A DNA stretch of 64,000 bases from Lachnospiraceae bacterium UBA2864 (GTDB lineage: Bacteria; Bacillota; Clostridia; Lachnospirales; Lachnospiraceae). A model generated the notes under the pieces. That model saw nothing but the letters and a program-made list of their open reading frames with translations. It was not told the origin of the DNA and ran no database searches. The position numbers and the translations under genes are program-made. The DNA is taken from positions 7,552 to 71,551 of the forward strand of contig DEFA01000022.1 of NCBI GenBank assembly GCA_002350525.1, read 5' to 3'. This document shows, piece after piece, positions 42,400-50,402 of this stretch (the stretch's first letter is position 1; each line of letters begins with the position of its first letter).

Positions 42400-43608
42400 A
42401 TGGATGTTTTTAAGAAAGTACTTGCGACTGTTGGTGAGATTCTTCTGGTAGTCGGTTTTGTAGGAGCTGTAATATTCTTCCTGTTTCCCGATATGTTCGG
42501 ACGGGGGAAAGAGGAAGAAGAGGTAGCATCATTTACAGAGCCTATGACTCATGTTACTACAGAAACGGTTACTGAGGTGACGACTGAAGAAACCGAAGAA
42601 GAGACCACGGAAGAAATAACTGAAGCAGCTACGGAATTAACAACCGAAGAAAAGACCAAAGCGGAGGAGAAAGCAAGAACAGATTCAAATCTGAAAGATG
42701 AGAAAGCTCCGTTTTTTATGATATTTAATTCTTCTCCGACAGCACCGCTCGGGGAAGTTTTTGACATTCATAAATATGTGGGCTATGCGGATGATGTGGA
42801 CCGAAATGTTGATATCAAAGTTGACGGAAATATAGATATCTTTGAAGAAGGAACTTACCCTGTGAAGATTACGCTTACGGACGATGCAGGGCATACAACT
42901 TCAAAGGACATGGAAGTAGAGATTGCCCGTAAAGAGCCTTCGGATAATTCCGGAGGCGGAGGCGGAAGTGTTCCGGCAGGAGGCGAAGACTTCTCAAAGT
43001 TTATAGAAGTCTATAAGACAGATAAGACAAGTGTAGGTATCGATATATCCAGATGGCAGGAGACCGTGGACTTCGAAAAGGTTAAGGCTGCAGGCTGTGA
43101 GTTTGTATATATGAGACTTGGCGGATATGATGAAGGCGAATACTATACGGACAGATATTATAAGGCAAATATTGCAGGCGCCAAGGCGGCAGGACTTAAG
43201 GTCGGTGTATACTGGCATGCGGAGGACGGTTCACCCGAAGAAGCAGCGGAGAGCGTAAAGTATCTTATGGGCGTTCTGGATGATGAGACACTGGATCTTC
43301 CGATAGCTTATGACTGGGAAGACTGGAATAATTTTGAAGATTACGGAATGAACCTGTATGATATAAACAAATGCTATGAGGCATTTGCAAACGGAGTTGA
43401 AGCGCGAGGCTACGAGGCCTGCCTCTACAGCAGTAAGAATTTTCTGGAGAATACCTGGACCAATGAAGGAAACCGTCCGATATGGCTCGCTCATTATGTA
43501 TCTTCAACAGGCTATACAGGAAAGTTTTTTATGTGGCAGCATTCTTCCAACGGACGTATCGATGGTATAAACGGTGCAGTCGATCTGGATGTGCTGTATC
43601 TTGATTAA
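42400..43608 (+). CDS. Membrane-anchored GH25 lysozyme with Ig-like domain
   Basis: A 402-residue envelope protein. The N-terminal membrane anchor is at about 8-28. A Thr/Glu-rich linker follows at about 45-95, then a bacterial Ig-like (DUF5011-type) domain at about 105-180, a short Gly/Ser linker, and a C-terminal glycoside hydrolase 25 domain (about 205-402). GH25 hydrolyses the MurNAc-GlcNAc bond of peptidoglycan. Catalytic acids are in VGIDISRWQ and IAYDWEDW (DxE). The extracytoplasmic placement fits wall turnover. It lies downstream of the GntR operon, but a separate promoter is likely; I see only a TATAAT at 42358 without a good -35. Confidence 0.93.
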   Translation: MDVFKKVLATVGEILLVVGFVGAVIFFLFPDMFGRGKEEEEVASFTEPMTHVTTETVTEVTTEETEEETTEEITEAATELTTEEKTKAEEKARTDSNLKDEKAPFFMIFNSSPTAPLGEVFDIHKYVGYADDVDRNVDIKVDGNIDIFEEGTYPVKITLTDDAGHTTSKDMEVEIARKEPSDNSGGGGGSVPAGGEDFSKFIEVYKTDKTSVGIDISRWQETVDFEKVKAAGCEFVYMRLGGYDEGEYYTDRYYKANIAGAKAAGLKVGVYWHAEDGSPEEAAESVKYLMGVLDDETLDLPIAYDWEDWNNFEDYGMNLYDINKCYEAFANGVEARGYEACLYSSKNFLENTWTNEGNRPIWLAHYVSSTGYTGKFFMWQHSSNGRIDGINGAVDLDVLYLD

Positions 43609-43674
43609 GATTCTAATTGAAAGATGAATTCTGCATTATCGTTCTTCTTTCTGAAAGGAAGTTGTGGAACAAAT

Positions 43675-44508
43675 ATGACAATATATGAGGATAAAACATT
43701 TGATGAAGAAAGGGCACTTTACGGAAGCGATGATATAGTAGTCGTGAACTGCCGTTTTGATGGCCCTGCAGATGGCGAAAGCGCCATGAAGGAAAGCAGG
43801 AATATTACCGTAAAGAATTCATATTTTAATTTGAGATATCCCTTCTGGCATGATGAGGATGTTCACATCGAAGACTCGGCTATGACAGAACTCTGCAGAG
43901 CGGCACTGTGGTATTCGAATAATATTAAGATTGAGAATACGAAAATGCATGGCATAAAGGGTCTGAGAGAGTGTCATGATATCGAAATAAAGAACTGTGA
44001 TATAGTATCTCCGGAATTCGGATGGTCGGATACGGGAGTTACGATGACGGATTCTTCTGCGGAGAGTGAGTATTTCATGATGAGGTCATCGGGACTGAAG
44101 TTTGAAAATGTAAGTATGAAGGGTAAATACTCATTTCAATATATATCCGATGCCGAATTCGTAAACTGTAATTTTGATACAAAGGACGCGTTCTGGCATG
44201 CAAAGAATGTTGTGGTACGTGACAGCCGCGTTAAGGGTGAATATCTGGCGTGGTACTGCGAAAACGTGGTATTTGAAAACTGTACCATAATAGGAACTCA
44301 GCCGCTGTGTTACTGCAGGAATCTTAAGCTTGTAAACTGCCGTATGGAAGAGGCTGACCTTTCATTTGAGAAGTCGGAGGTGGATGCTGACATAGTGGGC
44401 GGCATAATAAGTATTAAGAATCCGAAGAGCGGTATTATCCGCGTACAGCAGGTGGATGAAGTCATTATGGATGACCCTGAGGCTGAGGGAAAAATCGAAT
44501 TATACTAA
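43675..44508 (+). CDS. DUF3737 family beta-helix protein
   Basis: A 277-residue protein made of repeating short strands with patterns such as NCRFDG, NSYFNL and NCTIIG, typical of a right-handed beta helix, and many WYS/FWH aromatic positions. It belongs to the DUF3737 family, which has no known activity. No signal peptide. ATG 43675 (MTIYEDKTFDEE) matches the usual family N-terminus; the frame is open further back but with no family resemblance. It sits before an SGNH esterase, so a carbohydrate-related role is possible. Confidence 0.88.
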   Translation: MTIYEDKTFDEERALYGSDDIVVVNCRFDGPADGESAMKESRNITVKNSYFNLRYPFWHDEDVHIEDSAMTELCRAALWYSNNIKIENTKMHGIKGLRECHDIEIKNCDIVSPEFGWSDTGVTMTDSSAESEYFMMRSSGLKFENVSMKGKYSFQYISDAEFVNCNFDTKDAFWHAKNVVVRDSRVKGEYLAWYCENVVFENCTIIGTQPLCYCRNLKLVNCRMEEADLSFEKSEVDADIVGGIISIKNPKSGIIRVQQVDEVIMDDPEAEGKIELY

Positions 44509-44557
44509 CGGATGATAACTGTTTATCAGATTATGATATATGATCGGAGGAAGAAAA

Positions 44558-45511
44558 ATGATCCTATCCAACGAAGAGTTAAAAAATATCTATACGGGGG
44601 CTCTTTACTTTGAGGAGACAGAGGATGGATATCTGAAGGCTAACCAGTATACAAAGCCGCAGATGGAATATTTTAAGGATGCATTTCTTATGTGGTATGA
44701 AAGATGTGATGCATCTTCGGCAAAGACCATAGAGTTTAAAACAAGTGCATCAAAGGTTGCGTTTGATTATAAACTTATATGGAAATGTTCGGAGGACTCC
44801 ATAGAACTTGCTATAGATGATCTTGCGACAGAGATAGTATATCTCAAGGGCCTGGATATGGAGGGCAGCATCAGATGGAATCTGCCGGAGGGTGAGAAGA
44901 AAGTTTCTGTATACCTTCCTTCCGATGCGACTATCCTTGTTAAAAATTTCGATGTTGATGCAGAGGTTCTGCCTGTCAAAAAGGATGCAAAGGTTCTCTG
45001 GCTCGGTGATTCGATCACACAGGGTTACGGACCGCTCAGATCTTATCAGACATATGTCAGCGTAGCAAACAGGATTCTGAATTATGACATTCTGAATCAG
45101 GGAATCGGCGGATATATCTATGATAAGAAATCCCTTATGAAGATGGAAGGCTACAATCCGGATAAGATAATCGTAGCGCTCGGCACCAATCAGTACGGTG
45201 ACGAGAAAGCATATGAAATGGTAGAAGAATATTACGAGACGCTTATCGGAATATACGGGGAAGAGATTCCGATTCTTTGTATCACGCCTTTATGGAGAGG
45301 AGATAATCCGGAAGGCATAGAGACGCTTAAAAAGTTCTGCGGTAATATACGCGAGATAGTCGGAAAATATAAGAATATAAAAGTTGTGGATGGATTCAAG
45401 CTGGTTCCTCATCTTGAAGAATACTATCTCGATAATCTTCATCCGAATGCGCTGGGCACAGAGGTCTACGGAAGAAATCTTGTTGAAGAGATAAGAAAGA
45501 TCGGATTCTGA
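44558..45511 (+). CDS. SGNH/GDSL-family esterase
   Basis: A 317-residue cytoplasmic esterase. A beta-sandwich N-terminal domain of about 140 residues precedes the SGNH hydrolase domain: block I LGDSITQGYG with the nucleophile Ser near residue 155, block III GTNQYG, and block V DNLHPNALG with the catalytic Asp and His. This layout (CBM-like domain plus SGNH) is found in CE2/CE20-type acetyl esterases acting on plant polysaccharides or oligosaccharides. ATG 44558 has CGGAGGA 6 bases upstream. It overlaps the next gene by one base. Confidence 0.88.
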   Translation: MILSNEELKNIYTGALYFEETEDGYLKANQYTKPQMEYFKDAFLMWYERCDASSAKTIEFKTSASKVAFDYKLIWKCSEDSIELAIDDLATEIVYLKGLDMEGSIRWNLPEGEKKVSVYLPSDATILVKNFDVDAEVLPVKKDAKVLWLGDSITQGYGPLRSYQTYVSVANRILNYDILNQGIGGYIYDKKSLMKMEGYNPDKIIVALGTNQYGDEKAYEMVEEYYETLIGIYGEEIPILCITPLWRGDNPEGIETLKKFCGNIREIVGKYKNIKVVDGFKLVPHLEEYYLDNLHPNALGTEVYGRNLVEEIRKIGF

Positions 45512-45798
45512 TGATGCAGAATATTCCGTGGATAGTCTTCATATATCTTACGGCCGTGAACATAGTGGGTTTCGCGGCAATGGGTATAGATAAATCAAAA
45601 GCAAAGAGAGGGGCATGGAGAATTTCCGAGAAAATGCTGTTTCTGTTCAGCATTATCGGCGGAAGCCTCGGTACCTGGGCGGGAATGTATATGTTCCGTC
45701 ATAAGACAAAGCATTGGTACTTTGTGATCTTTATGCCGCTCATATTTGTAATGCATATAGTTATTCTCGTAATGGTATATAATAAGTTTTTCGGATAG
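45511..45798 (+). CDS. DUF1294 membrane protein
   Basis: A 95-residue protein with three hydrophobic segments and the family-typical MGIDKSKAKRGAWRISE, followed by LFSIIGGSLGTWAGMYMFRH. DUF1294 is a widespread small membrane family with no assigned function. It overlaps the SGNH esterase gene by one base (TGATG), so the two are co-translated. A 13-bp terminator follows. Confidence 0.92.
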   Translation: MMQNIPWIVFIYLTAVNIVGFAAMGIDKSKAKRGAWRISEKMLFLFSIIGGSLGTWAGMYMFRHKTKHWYFVIFMPLIFVMHIVILVMVYNKFFG

Positions 45799-45809
45799 AG
45801 TGAGCTATC

Positions 45810-45847
45810 ATACCACTTGACAATTTCTGTCAGGTGGTATATTTTTA
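45810..45847 (+). terminator. Terminator after the DUF1294 gene
   Basis: A 13-bp stem (45810-45822 with 45828-45840, one T-G wobble), 5-base loop, then ATTTTTAT. It closes the GH25/DUF3737/SGNH/DUF1294 group and marks the left boundary of the metal island. Confidence 0.88.
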
Positions 45848-45862
45848 TATCTGAATTAAATA

Positions 45863-45878
45863 TAACTAACATAAGTTA
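45863..45878 (+). promoter_or_regulatory. Inverted repeat before the ZIP transporter gene
   Basis: TAACT-N6-AGTTA, an inverted repeat in the AT-rich gap before the ZIP gene. It contains the same AGTTA/TAACT half-sites, in opposite order, as the repeat before the thioesterase gene at 53148. It could be a site for a metal-responsive regulator, but the half-site is short and AT-rich. Confidence 0.35.
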
Positions 45879-45909
45879 AATATATAAATCTATTCTTTTC
45901 GGAGGAGTT

Positions 45910-46692
45910 ATGAATAGCAGTATATTTATAGGACTTACGGTTCCTTTTCTGGGAACCGCGTTGGGGGCAGCATGTGTGTTCCTGATGAAAGACAGGATGG
46001 GCCGTCAGGTGGAGAGAGCCCTTACCGGATTTGCATCGGGAGTTATGGTAGCGGCTTCCGTATGGAGCCTTCTTGTTCCGGCTATGGATCAGTCGGAAGG
46101 AATGGGAAGACTTGCATTTGTACCTGCATTTATAGGTTTTTGGGCAGGCATTATATTCCTGCTTCTTCTGGATTCGTGTATTCCGCATCTGCATATGAAT
46201 ACGGATAAGGCGGAAGGACCGAAGAGTAAACTTGCCAGGACGACCATGATGGTACTGGCTGTAACGCTCCATAATATTCCGGAAGGAATGGCTGTGGGAG
46301 TGGTATATGCGGCTTTTAAGGCGGGAAATTCAGGCATATCCGCGGGTGCGGCACTTGCTCTGTCACTGGGTATAGCGATACAGAATTTTCCGGAAGGTGC
46401 GATAATCTCTATGCCGCTTGCGGCAGAGGGAAGAAGTAAGAAAAAGTCATTTATATACGGAGTTCTGTCCGGTGCGGTTGAACCGATATTCGGATTTATA
46501 ACTATTCTTGCGGTGGGCTTTATAGTTCCCGCAATGCCGTATCTGCTGAGCTTTGCAGCGGGAGCCATGCTTTATGTGGTAGTGGAAGAACTTATTCCGG
46601 AGATGTCGGAGGGTGAACATTCAAATATCGGAGTCGTAATGTTCGCGGTCGGTTTTACATGTATGATGGCGCTGGATGTGGCACTTGGATAG
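45910..46692 (+). CDS. ZIP family metal transporter
   Basis: A 260-residue polytopic protein that moves Zn2+, Fe2+ or Mn2+ into the cytoplasm. Eight membrane segments. TM4 has LHNIPEGMAVG and TM5 has QNFPEGAIISMP, the two ZIP motifs that build the binuclear metal site. The loop between TM3 and TM4 contains HLHMNTDKAE, a short His-bearing segment. CGGAGGAG is just upstream of the ATG. It is the first gene of the metal island, followed after 37 bases by an HMA-domain protein. Confidence 0.92.
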   Translation: MNSSIFIGLTVPFLGTALGAACVFLMKDRMGRQVERALTGFASGVMVAASVWSLLVPAMDQSEGMGRLAFVPAFIGFWAGIIFLLLLDSCIPHLHMNTDKAEGPKSKLARTTMMVLAVTLHNIPEGMAVGVVYAAFKAGNSGISAGAALALSLGIAIQNFPEGAIISMPLAAEGRSKKKSFIYGVLSGAVEPIFGFITILAVGFIVPAMPYLLSFAAGAMLYVVVEELIPEMSEGEHSNIGVVMFAVGFTCMMALDVALG

Positions 46693-46729
46693 ATAACATA
46701 TTACAGAGGATGATATAAGGAGAGAGAAA

Positions 46730-47104
46730 ATGGGTGGAACAGCTTCGACAATTATTATAATTATAATTCTTGCAGTGATACTTTTCTTTGCGATTAAAAA
46801 CTCCATTCCTCATTTCAGAGGTGAGGGAGGCTGCTGCGGCGGCGGAGGAAGAGAGAAAAAGATAAAACCGGCAAAGCTTGATAAGGTTATATCGACCAAG
46901 ACCGTGAAGATTGAGGGCATGCGCTGTGAGAACTGCAACATCAGAGTTCAGAATGCGCTTAACAGAGTTGAAGGCATAAATGCCAAAGTTAACGGCGAGA
47001 AAAATGAAGCTTTAATCCGGATGGGAAGAGAAGTGGATGACGGCAAGATAAGAGAAATAATAGAAAAGCTCGGATACAGAGTAGTTTCGATAGAGAAAAA
47101 TTAA
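46730..47104 (+). CDS. Membrane-anchored Cys-rich protein with HMA domain
   Basis: A 124-residue protein in two parts. The first 42 residues form one membrane helix followed by a Gly/Cys knot (GGCCGGGG), resembling the small FeoB-associated Cys-rich membrane proteins. Residues about 55-124 form a heavy-metal-associated (HMA) domain with the metal-binding motif GMRCENC. The combination suggests a membrane-tethered metallochaperone, perhaps for Cu(I) or Zn(II). AAGGAG precedes the ATG. It lies between a ZIP transporter and an SLC13-type permease. Confidence 0.85.
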   Translation: MGGTASTIIIIIILAVILFFAIKNSIPHFRGEGGCCGGGGREKKIKPAKLDKVISTKTVKIEGMRCENCNIRVQNALNRVEGINAKVNGEKNEALIRMGREVDDGKIREIIEKLGYRVVSIEKN

Positions 47105-47123
47105 TTAAAAGGAGGCATGGTAA

Positions 47124-48413
47124 ATGGCAGCTTTGGTGATCTTCATCATTTGTCTCGTTCTATACATATCGGATAAATTTCCGCTGGCAACGGTTGCACT
47201 GCTTGGGTGTGTCGCTTTAGTGGCATGTAATATATGTACTGCCGTGGAAGCGTTTTCGGGATTTACAAGTGATATAGTATTTATAGTTTTCGGTACGGAG
47301 ATTTTCGGTATTGCATTTCATGAAAGCGGACTGGATACTCTTATAGTACGTTTTATACAGAAACACTCAAAGGGCGATACTTCGGATGTTGTGACCAGAA
47401 GGATCATAATATTAGCGGGTACGATAGCGGCGGTCATGTCGGCGTTTCTGAATAATCAGGTTGTGTCGGCACTTATGCTTGTTATCTGCAGAGGAATGGC
47501 AGCCAGATCCGAAGAAGTGGATGTAAAGGATATCACACTTCCCGTAATCTATTTTGTCATACTCGGCGGACAATGTACTTTGATCGGGGCACCCGCTACA
47601 CTTATGGCTTCTTCCATATCCGAAGAAATGACAGGTAACAGAATAACATTCTTTGAACTCCTTCCGATAGGAGCGATTATCTTTGTCCTGGGCATGATCT
47701 ATATATACTGCTTCGGATATAAGAGAGGACTGAAAATCTGGAACAATAAGGGCGCGGAAGAGAGTAACGGCAGTTCGAAAAAAGATAACGGTAAAGACTC
47801 GATCCGCATGAAAGAAGTGGATAAAAGAAAATGTATTATTACTGCACTGACAGGCGTTTTAATGCTTATAATGTTTATCACGGAAACTTTGTCGGTGGGA
47901 ATGGTCTCGCTTATAGGAGCACTTATATGCATTCTTTTCGGTGTAGTGGAACAGAAGAAGGCTCTGTCAAAGGTGGACTGGAATATTCTGATATGGCTCG
48001 GATGCAGTATCGGAATGGCAAATGTTCTTAACGGGTGCGGAATAGTACAAAGCTGCTGCGATAAACTGATCGCGCATCTTCCTGCGGATATGTCGCCTTA
48101 CGCTTTCCTGATTGCGGCGGTTCTGCTTACTACAGTCATAAGCAACCTGATAGCAAATACCACAACAGTGATAATGATACTTCCTTTTGCGATTCAGATA
48201 GCAAATCAGTTCGGATGGAATCCGGTTCCTTTCGTAATAGGAATTACCATGGCAGCGGGATTATCCATAATGACGCCTCTGTCCTGTGGATTTATAGGAA
48301 TGACCATGAGAGTCGGATACAGATTTAAGGAATACGTTAAGTACGGAATAAATATACAGGGAATACTGACGGCGCTTATAGTGGTACTTACTATAATGAT
48401 GTATAAGTTTTAG
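47124..48413 (+). CDS. SLC13-type anion permease (ion transporter superfamily)
   Basis: A 429-residue membrane protein of the IT superfamily (DASS/ArsB/CitM-like), with about ten to eleven membrane segments in two repeats. It has the repeat-internal motifs AFLNNQVVSALMLV and VISNLIANTTTVIMILP, which form substrate- and Na-binding hairpins. Substrates of relatives are dicarboxylates, citrate or arsenite, so citrate or another metal-binding anion is possible here. A short hydrophilic loop (GAEESNGSSKKDNGKD) separates the halves. AAAGGAGG is upstream. It ends before a terminator at 48431. Confidence 0.85.
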   Translation: MAALVIFIICLVLYISDKFPLATVALLGCVALVACNICTAVEAFSGFTSDIVFIVFGTEIFGIAFHESGLDTLIVRFIQKHSKGDTSDVVTRRIIILAGTIAAVMSAFLNNQVVSALMLVICRGMAARSEEVDVKDITLPVIYFVILGGQCTLIGAPATLMASSISEEMTGNRITFFELLPIGAIIFVLGMIYIYCFGYKRGLKIWNNKGAEESNGSSKKDNGKDSIRMKEVDKRKCIITALTGVLMLIMFITETLSVGMVSLIGALICILFGVVEQKKALSKVDWNILIWLGCSIGMANVLNGCGIVQSCCDKLIAHLPADMSPYAFLIAAVLLTTVISNLIANTTTVIMILPFAIQIANQFGWNPVPFVIGITMAAGLSIMTPLSCGFIGMTMRVGYRFKEYVKYGINIQGILTALIVVLTIMMYKF

Positions 48414-48430
48414 CGTTCGCATGAAATACA

Positions 48431-48470
48431 GAGAGGCCTGTACCAAGACAGTTGGTATAGGCTTCTTTTC
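48431..48470 (+). terminator. Terminator before the metallophore operon
   Basis: GCCTGTACCAA/TTGGTATAGGC (48436-48446 and 48452-48462, one G-T wobble), 5-base loop, extended by AGAG/TTCT, followed by TTTTC. It separates the SLC13 gene from the next promoter at 48506. Confidence 0.82.
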
Positions 48471-48505
48471 ATGTAAAATTCTACTAAAAAATGTCATATA
48501 GCTGA

Positions 48506-48534
48506 TTGACAATGTTCGTAAATGCATATATAAT
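48506..48534 (+). promoter_or_regulatory. Perfect-consensus promoter of the metallophore operon
   Basis: TTGACA (48506-48511), 17 bases, TATAAT (48529-48534). An exact sigma-A consensus upstream of the ABC transporter pair. A strong promoter of this sort needs a repressor if expression is iron- or metal-dependent, and an inverted repeat sits just downstream. Confidence 0.88.
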
Positions 48535-48547
48535 CTATACTTACGCA

Positions 48548-48579
48548 GGTAAGATATATTTAACATATATTAACTTACC
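48548..48579 (+). promoter_or_regulatory. Inverted repeat over the transcription start of the metallophore operon
   Basis: GGTAAG (48548-48553) and CTTACC (48574-48579) flank an AT-rich core containing ATATAT..ATATAT, just after the expected transcription start (about 48541). It is a plausible operator for a metal-dependent repressor (a DtxR/Fur-like protein could use such a site), but it does not match a consensus I know. Confidence 0.55.
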
Positions 48580-48653
48580 ATAATCAAATTGGCGAGTCAA
48601 TTACAATGCGTTTGAAATTTTCGGTATGTGAGACATGAAGGAGGATGACGGAG

Positions 48654-50402
48654 ATGAAGAATTTCAAGCTTCTTCTGCGATGGGCGGGAGATAACAGGAA
48701 ATTTATTGTATTATCGCTTGTTTGTGCATTTTCGGGAGGATTGCTTTCGATAGGATCCTATATAGGAATATATAGGCTTATGGATGCATTTCTGAGGCAC
48801 GAGTTTACCCGGGAAGTGGTCGTGGACAGTGCGATGCTTATAACGGTCACTGTAGTATTAAGACAGGTTCTGATGGCTTTGTCGGGCATTTTCTCTCACA
48901 AAGGTGCATACGGAGCTTTGTTCAGGGTAAGATGTATGATAACGGAACATCTTGCGAAGGTTCCGCTCGGTGCTATAGATGAAAAAAGAACAGGTGATAT
49001 CAAAACTGTTATCAACGAAGATATAGAGAAACTTGAACTATGTCTCGCGCATAATATTCCGGAATTCATAGGTTTCCTCACCGGACCGATAGTAATATTC
49101 GTTTATCTTCTTATGGTAAATGTACCGCTGGCCCTTATATCGCTTATTCCGCTTCTTATCAGCGTATTCATTATGGGGGCTGTCTTTGCCGTAATGGCAG
49201 GAGTCATGAAGAGAATCTCCAATTCCATAGCGGATTTTAATTCCGTAATAATAGAATATATATCAGGAATGAAACTGGTTAAGGCATATAATCTCGGAAG
49301 CAGCTCTTTCAAGAAGTTTTCCGATGCCGTTGAAGAAGAGCACAGCATATGGACGCTTATCTCGAAGAAGACAGCGCCTTTATATGCGGCTTTTATAGTG
49401 GTGCTTGAAGCCGGAATAGTGTTCCTTGTTCCGTTGGGCGGAAAGATGTATCTGAAGGGTTCCATAACCGCAAGTGTATTTCTTCTGTTTGCTTACATCG
49501 GTTCGCTTTACTTAATGGAAATCCTTCCGCTTCAGCAGTTTTCTATGGAGCTTGCCCAGTCTCTTAACGGAGTTGAAAAAGTCAGACAGATACTTGAACT
49601 TCCGGTATTTGATGAGAAGGGTGAATTTCCGGAGAAACATGATATTGAACTGAAGAATGTAACCTTCAGCTATGACAAAAAACAGAATGTCATAGAAGAC
49701 TGCAATCTGAAGATAAAAGAAGGCGAGAAGATAGCTGTAATAGGCCGTTCGGGAGCGGGAAAAAGCACCATCGCAACACTTATATCGAGATATTACGATG
49801 TGGATAAGGGCGAGGTACTTATAGGCGGTAAAAATGTAAAGAACATATCATACGATGAGCTTCTGAAAAATATATCGATAGTATTTCAGAAAACATTTCT
49901 TACCGGAGACAGTGTTCTCGACAATATCAGAATGGGAAGCGATGCATCGCTCGAGGAAGTGAGGGCTGCCGCAAAACGTGCACAGATCGATGATTTCATA
50001 ATGTCTCTGCCGAACGGATATGACACAAAGGTCGGAAGTTTCGGAACGAGATTTTCAGGAGGAGAGAAACAGAGGATAGCCATAGCCAGAGCAATATTAA
50101 AAAATTCAGGCATCCTTATCCTGGATGAGGCGACAAGTGCCGCAGATCCGGAAAATCAGCTCGAGATAGATAAAGCAATAGCGAATCTCTGCGAGGGAAA
50201 GACGGTAATAATCGTGGCTCACAGACTCAGTGTAGTTAAGATGTGTGATAAGGTAGCGGTAGTGGAAGACAGTAAGGTTACCGCTTTCGGTACCCATGAA
50301 GAGGTGCTTAACGATAACGAATACTATAAAGCGGCATGGTCGGATTATGAAGCTGCAAGAGATATGACGTACACCATGGAGGGAGATGACATACATGAAT
50401 AG
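48654..50402 (+). CDS. ABC half transporter (TMD-NBD), YbtP/YbtQ-like, first subunit
   Basis: A 582-residue transporter half. The N-terminal six-helix membrane domain covers about 1-300, followed by a nucleotide-binding domain: Walker A GRSGAGKST at about 364-372, signature FSGGEKQR, Walker B LILDEATSAADPE. Heterodimers of this fold include YbtP/YbtQ and IrtA/IrtB, which import siderophores, and also many drug exporters. AAGGAGG abuts ATG 48645, so ATG 48654, 9 bases on, is taken as the start. It overlaps the next gene. Its place at the head of an aryl-thiazoline NRPS operon points to metallophore transport; the direction cannot be read from sequence. Confidence 0.9.
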   Translation: MKNFKLLLRWAGDNRKFIVLSLVCAFSGGLLSIGSYIGIYRLMDAFLRHEFTREVVVDSAMLITVTVVLRQVLMALSGIFSHKGAYGALFRVRCMITEHLAKVPLGAIDEKRTGDIKTVINEDIEKLELCLAHNIPEFIGFLTGPIVIFVYLLMVNVPLALISLIPLLISVFIMGAVFAVMAGVMKRISNSIADFNSVIIEYISGMKLVKAYNLGSSSFKKFSDAVEEEHSIWTLISKKTAPLYAAFIVVLEAGIVFLVPLGGKMYLKGSITASVFLLFAYIGSLYLMEILPLQQFSMELAQSLNGVEKVRQILELPVFDEKGEFPEKHDIELKNVTFSYDKKQNVIEDCNLKIKEGEKIAVIGRSGAGKSTIATLISRYYDVDKGEVLIGGKNVKNISYDELLKNISIVFQKTFLTGDSVLDNIRMGSDASLEEVRAAAKRAQIDDFIMSLPNGYDTKVGSFGTRFSGGEKQRIAIARAILKNSGILILDEATSAADPENQLEIDKAIANLCEGKTVIIVAHRLSVVKMCDKVAVVEDSKVTAFGTHEEVLNDNEYYKAAWSDYEAARDMTYTMEGDDIHE

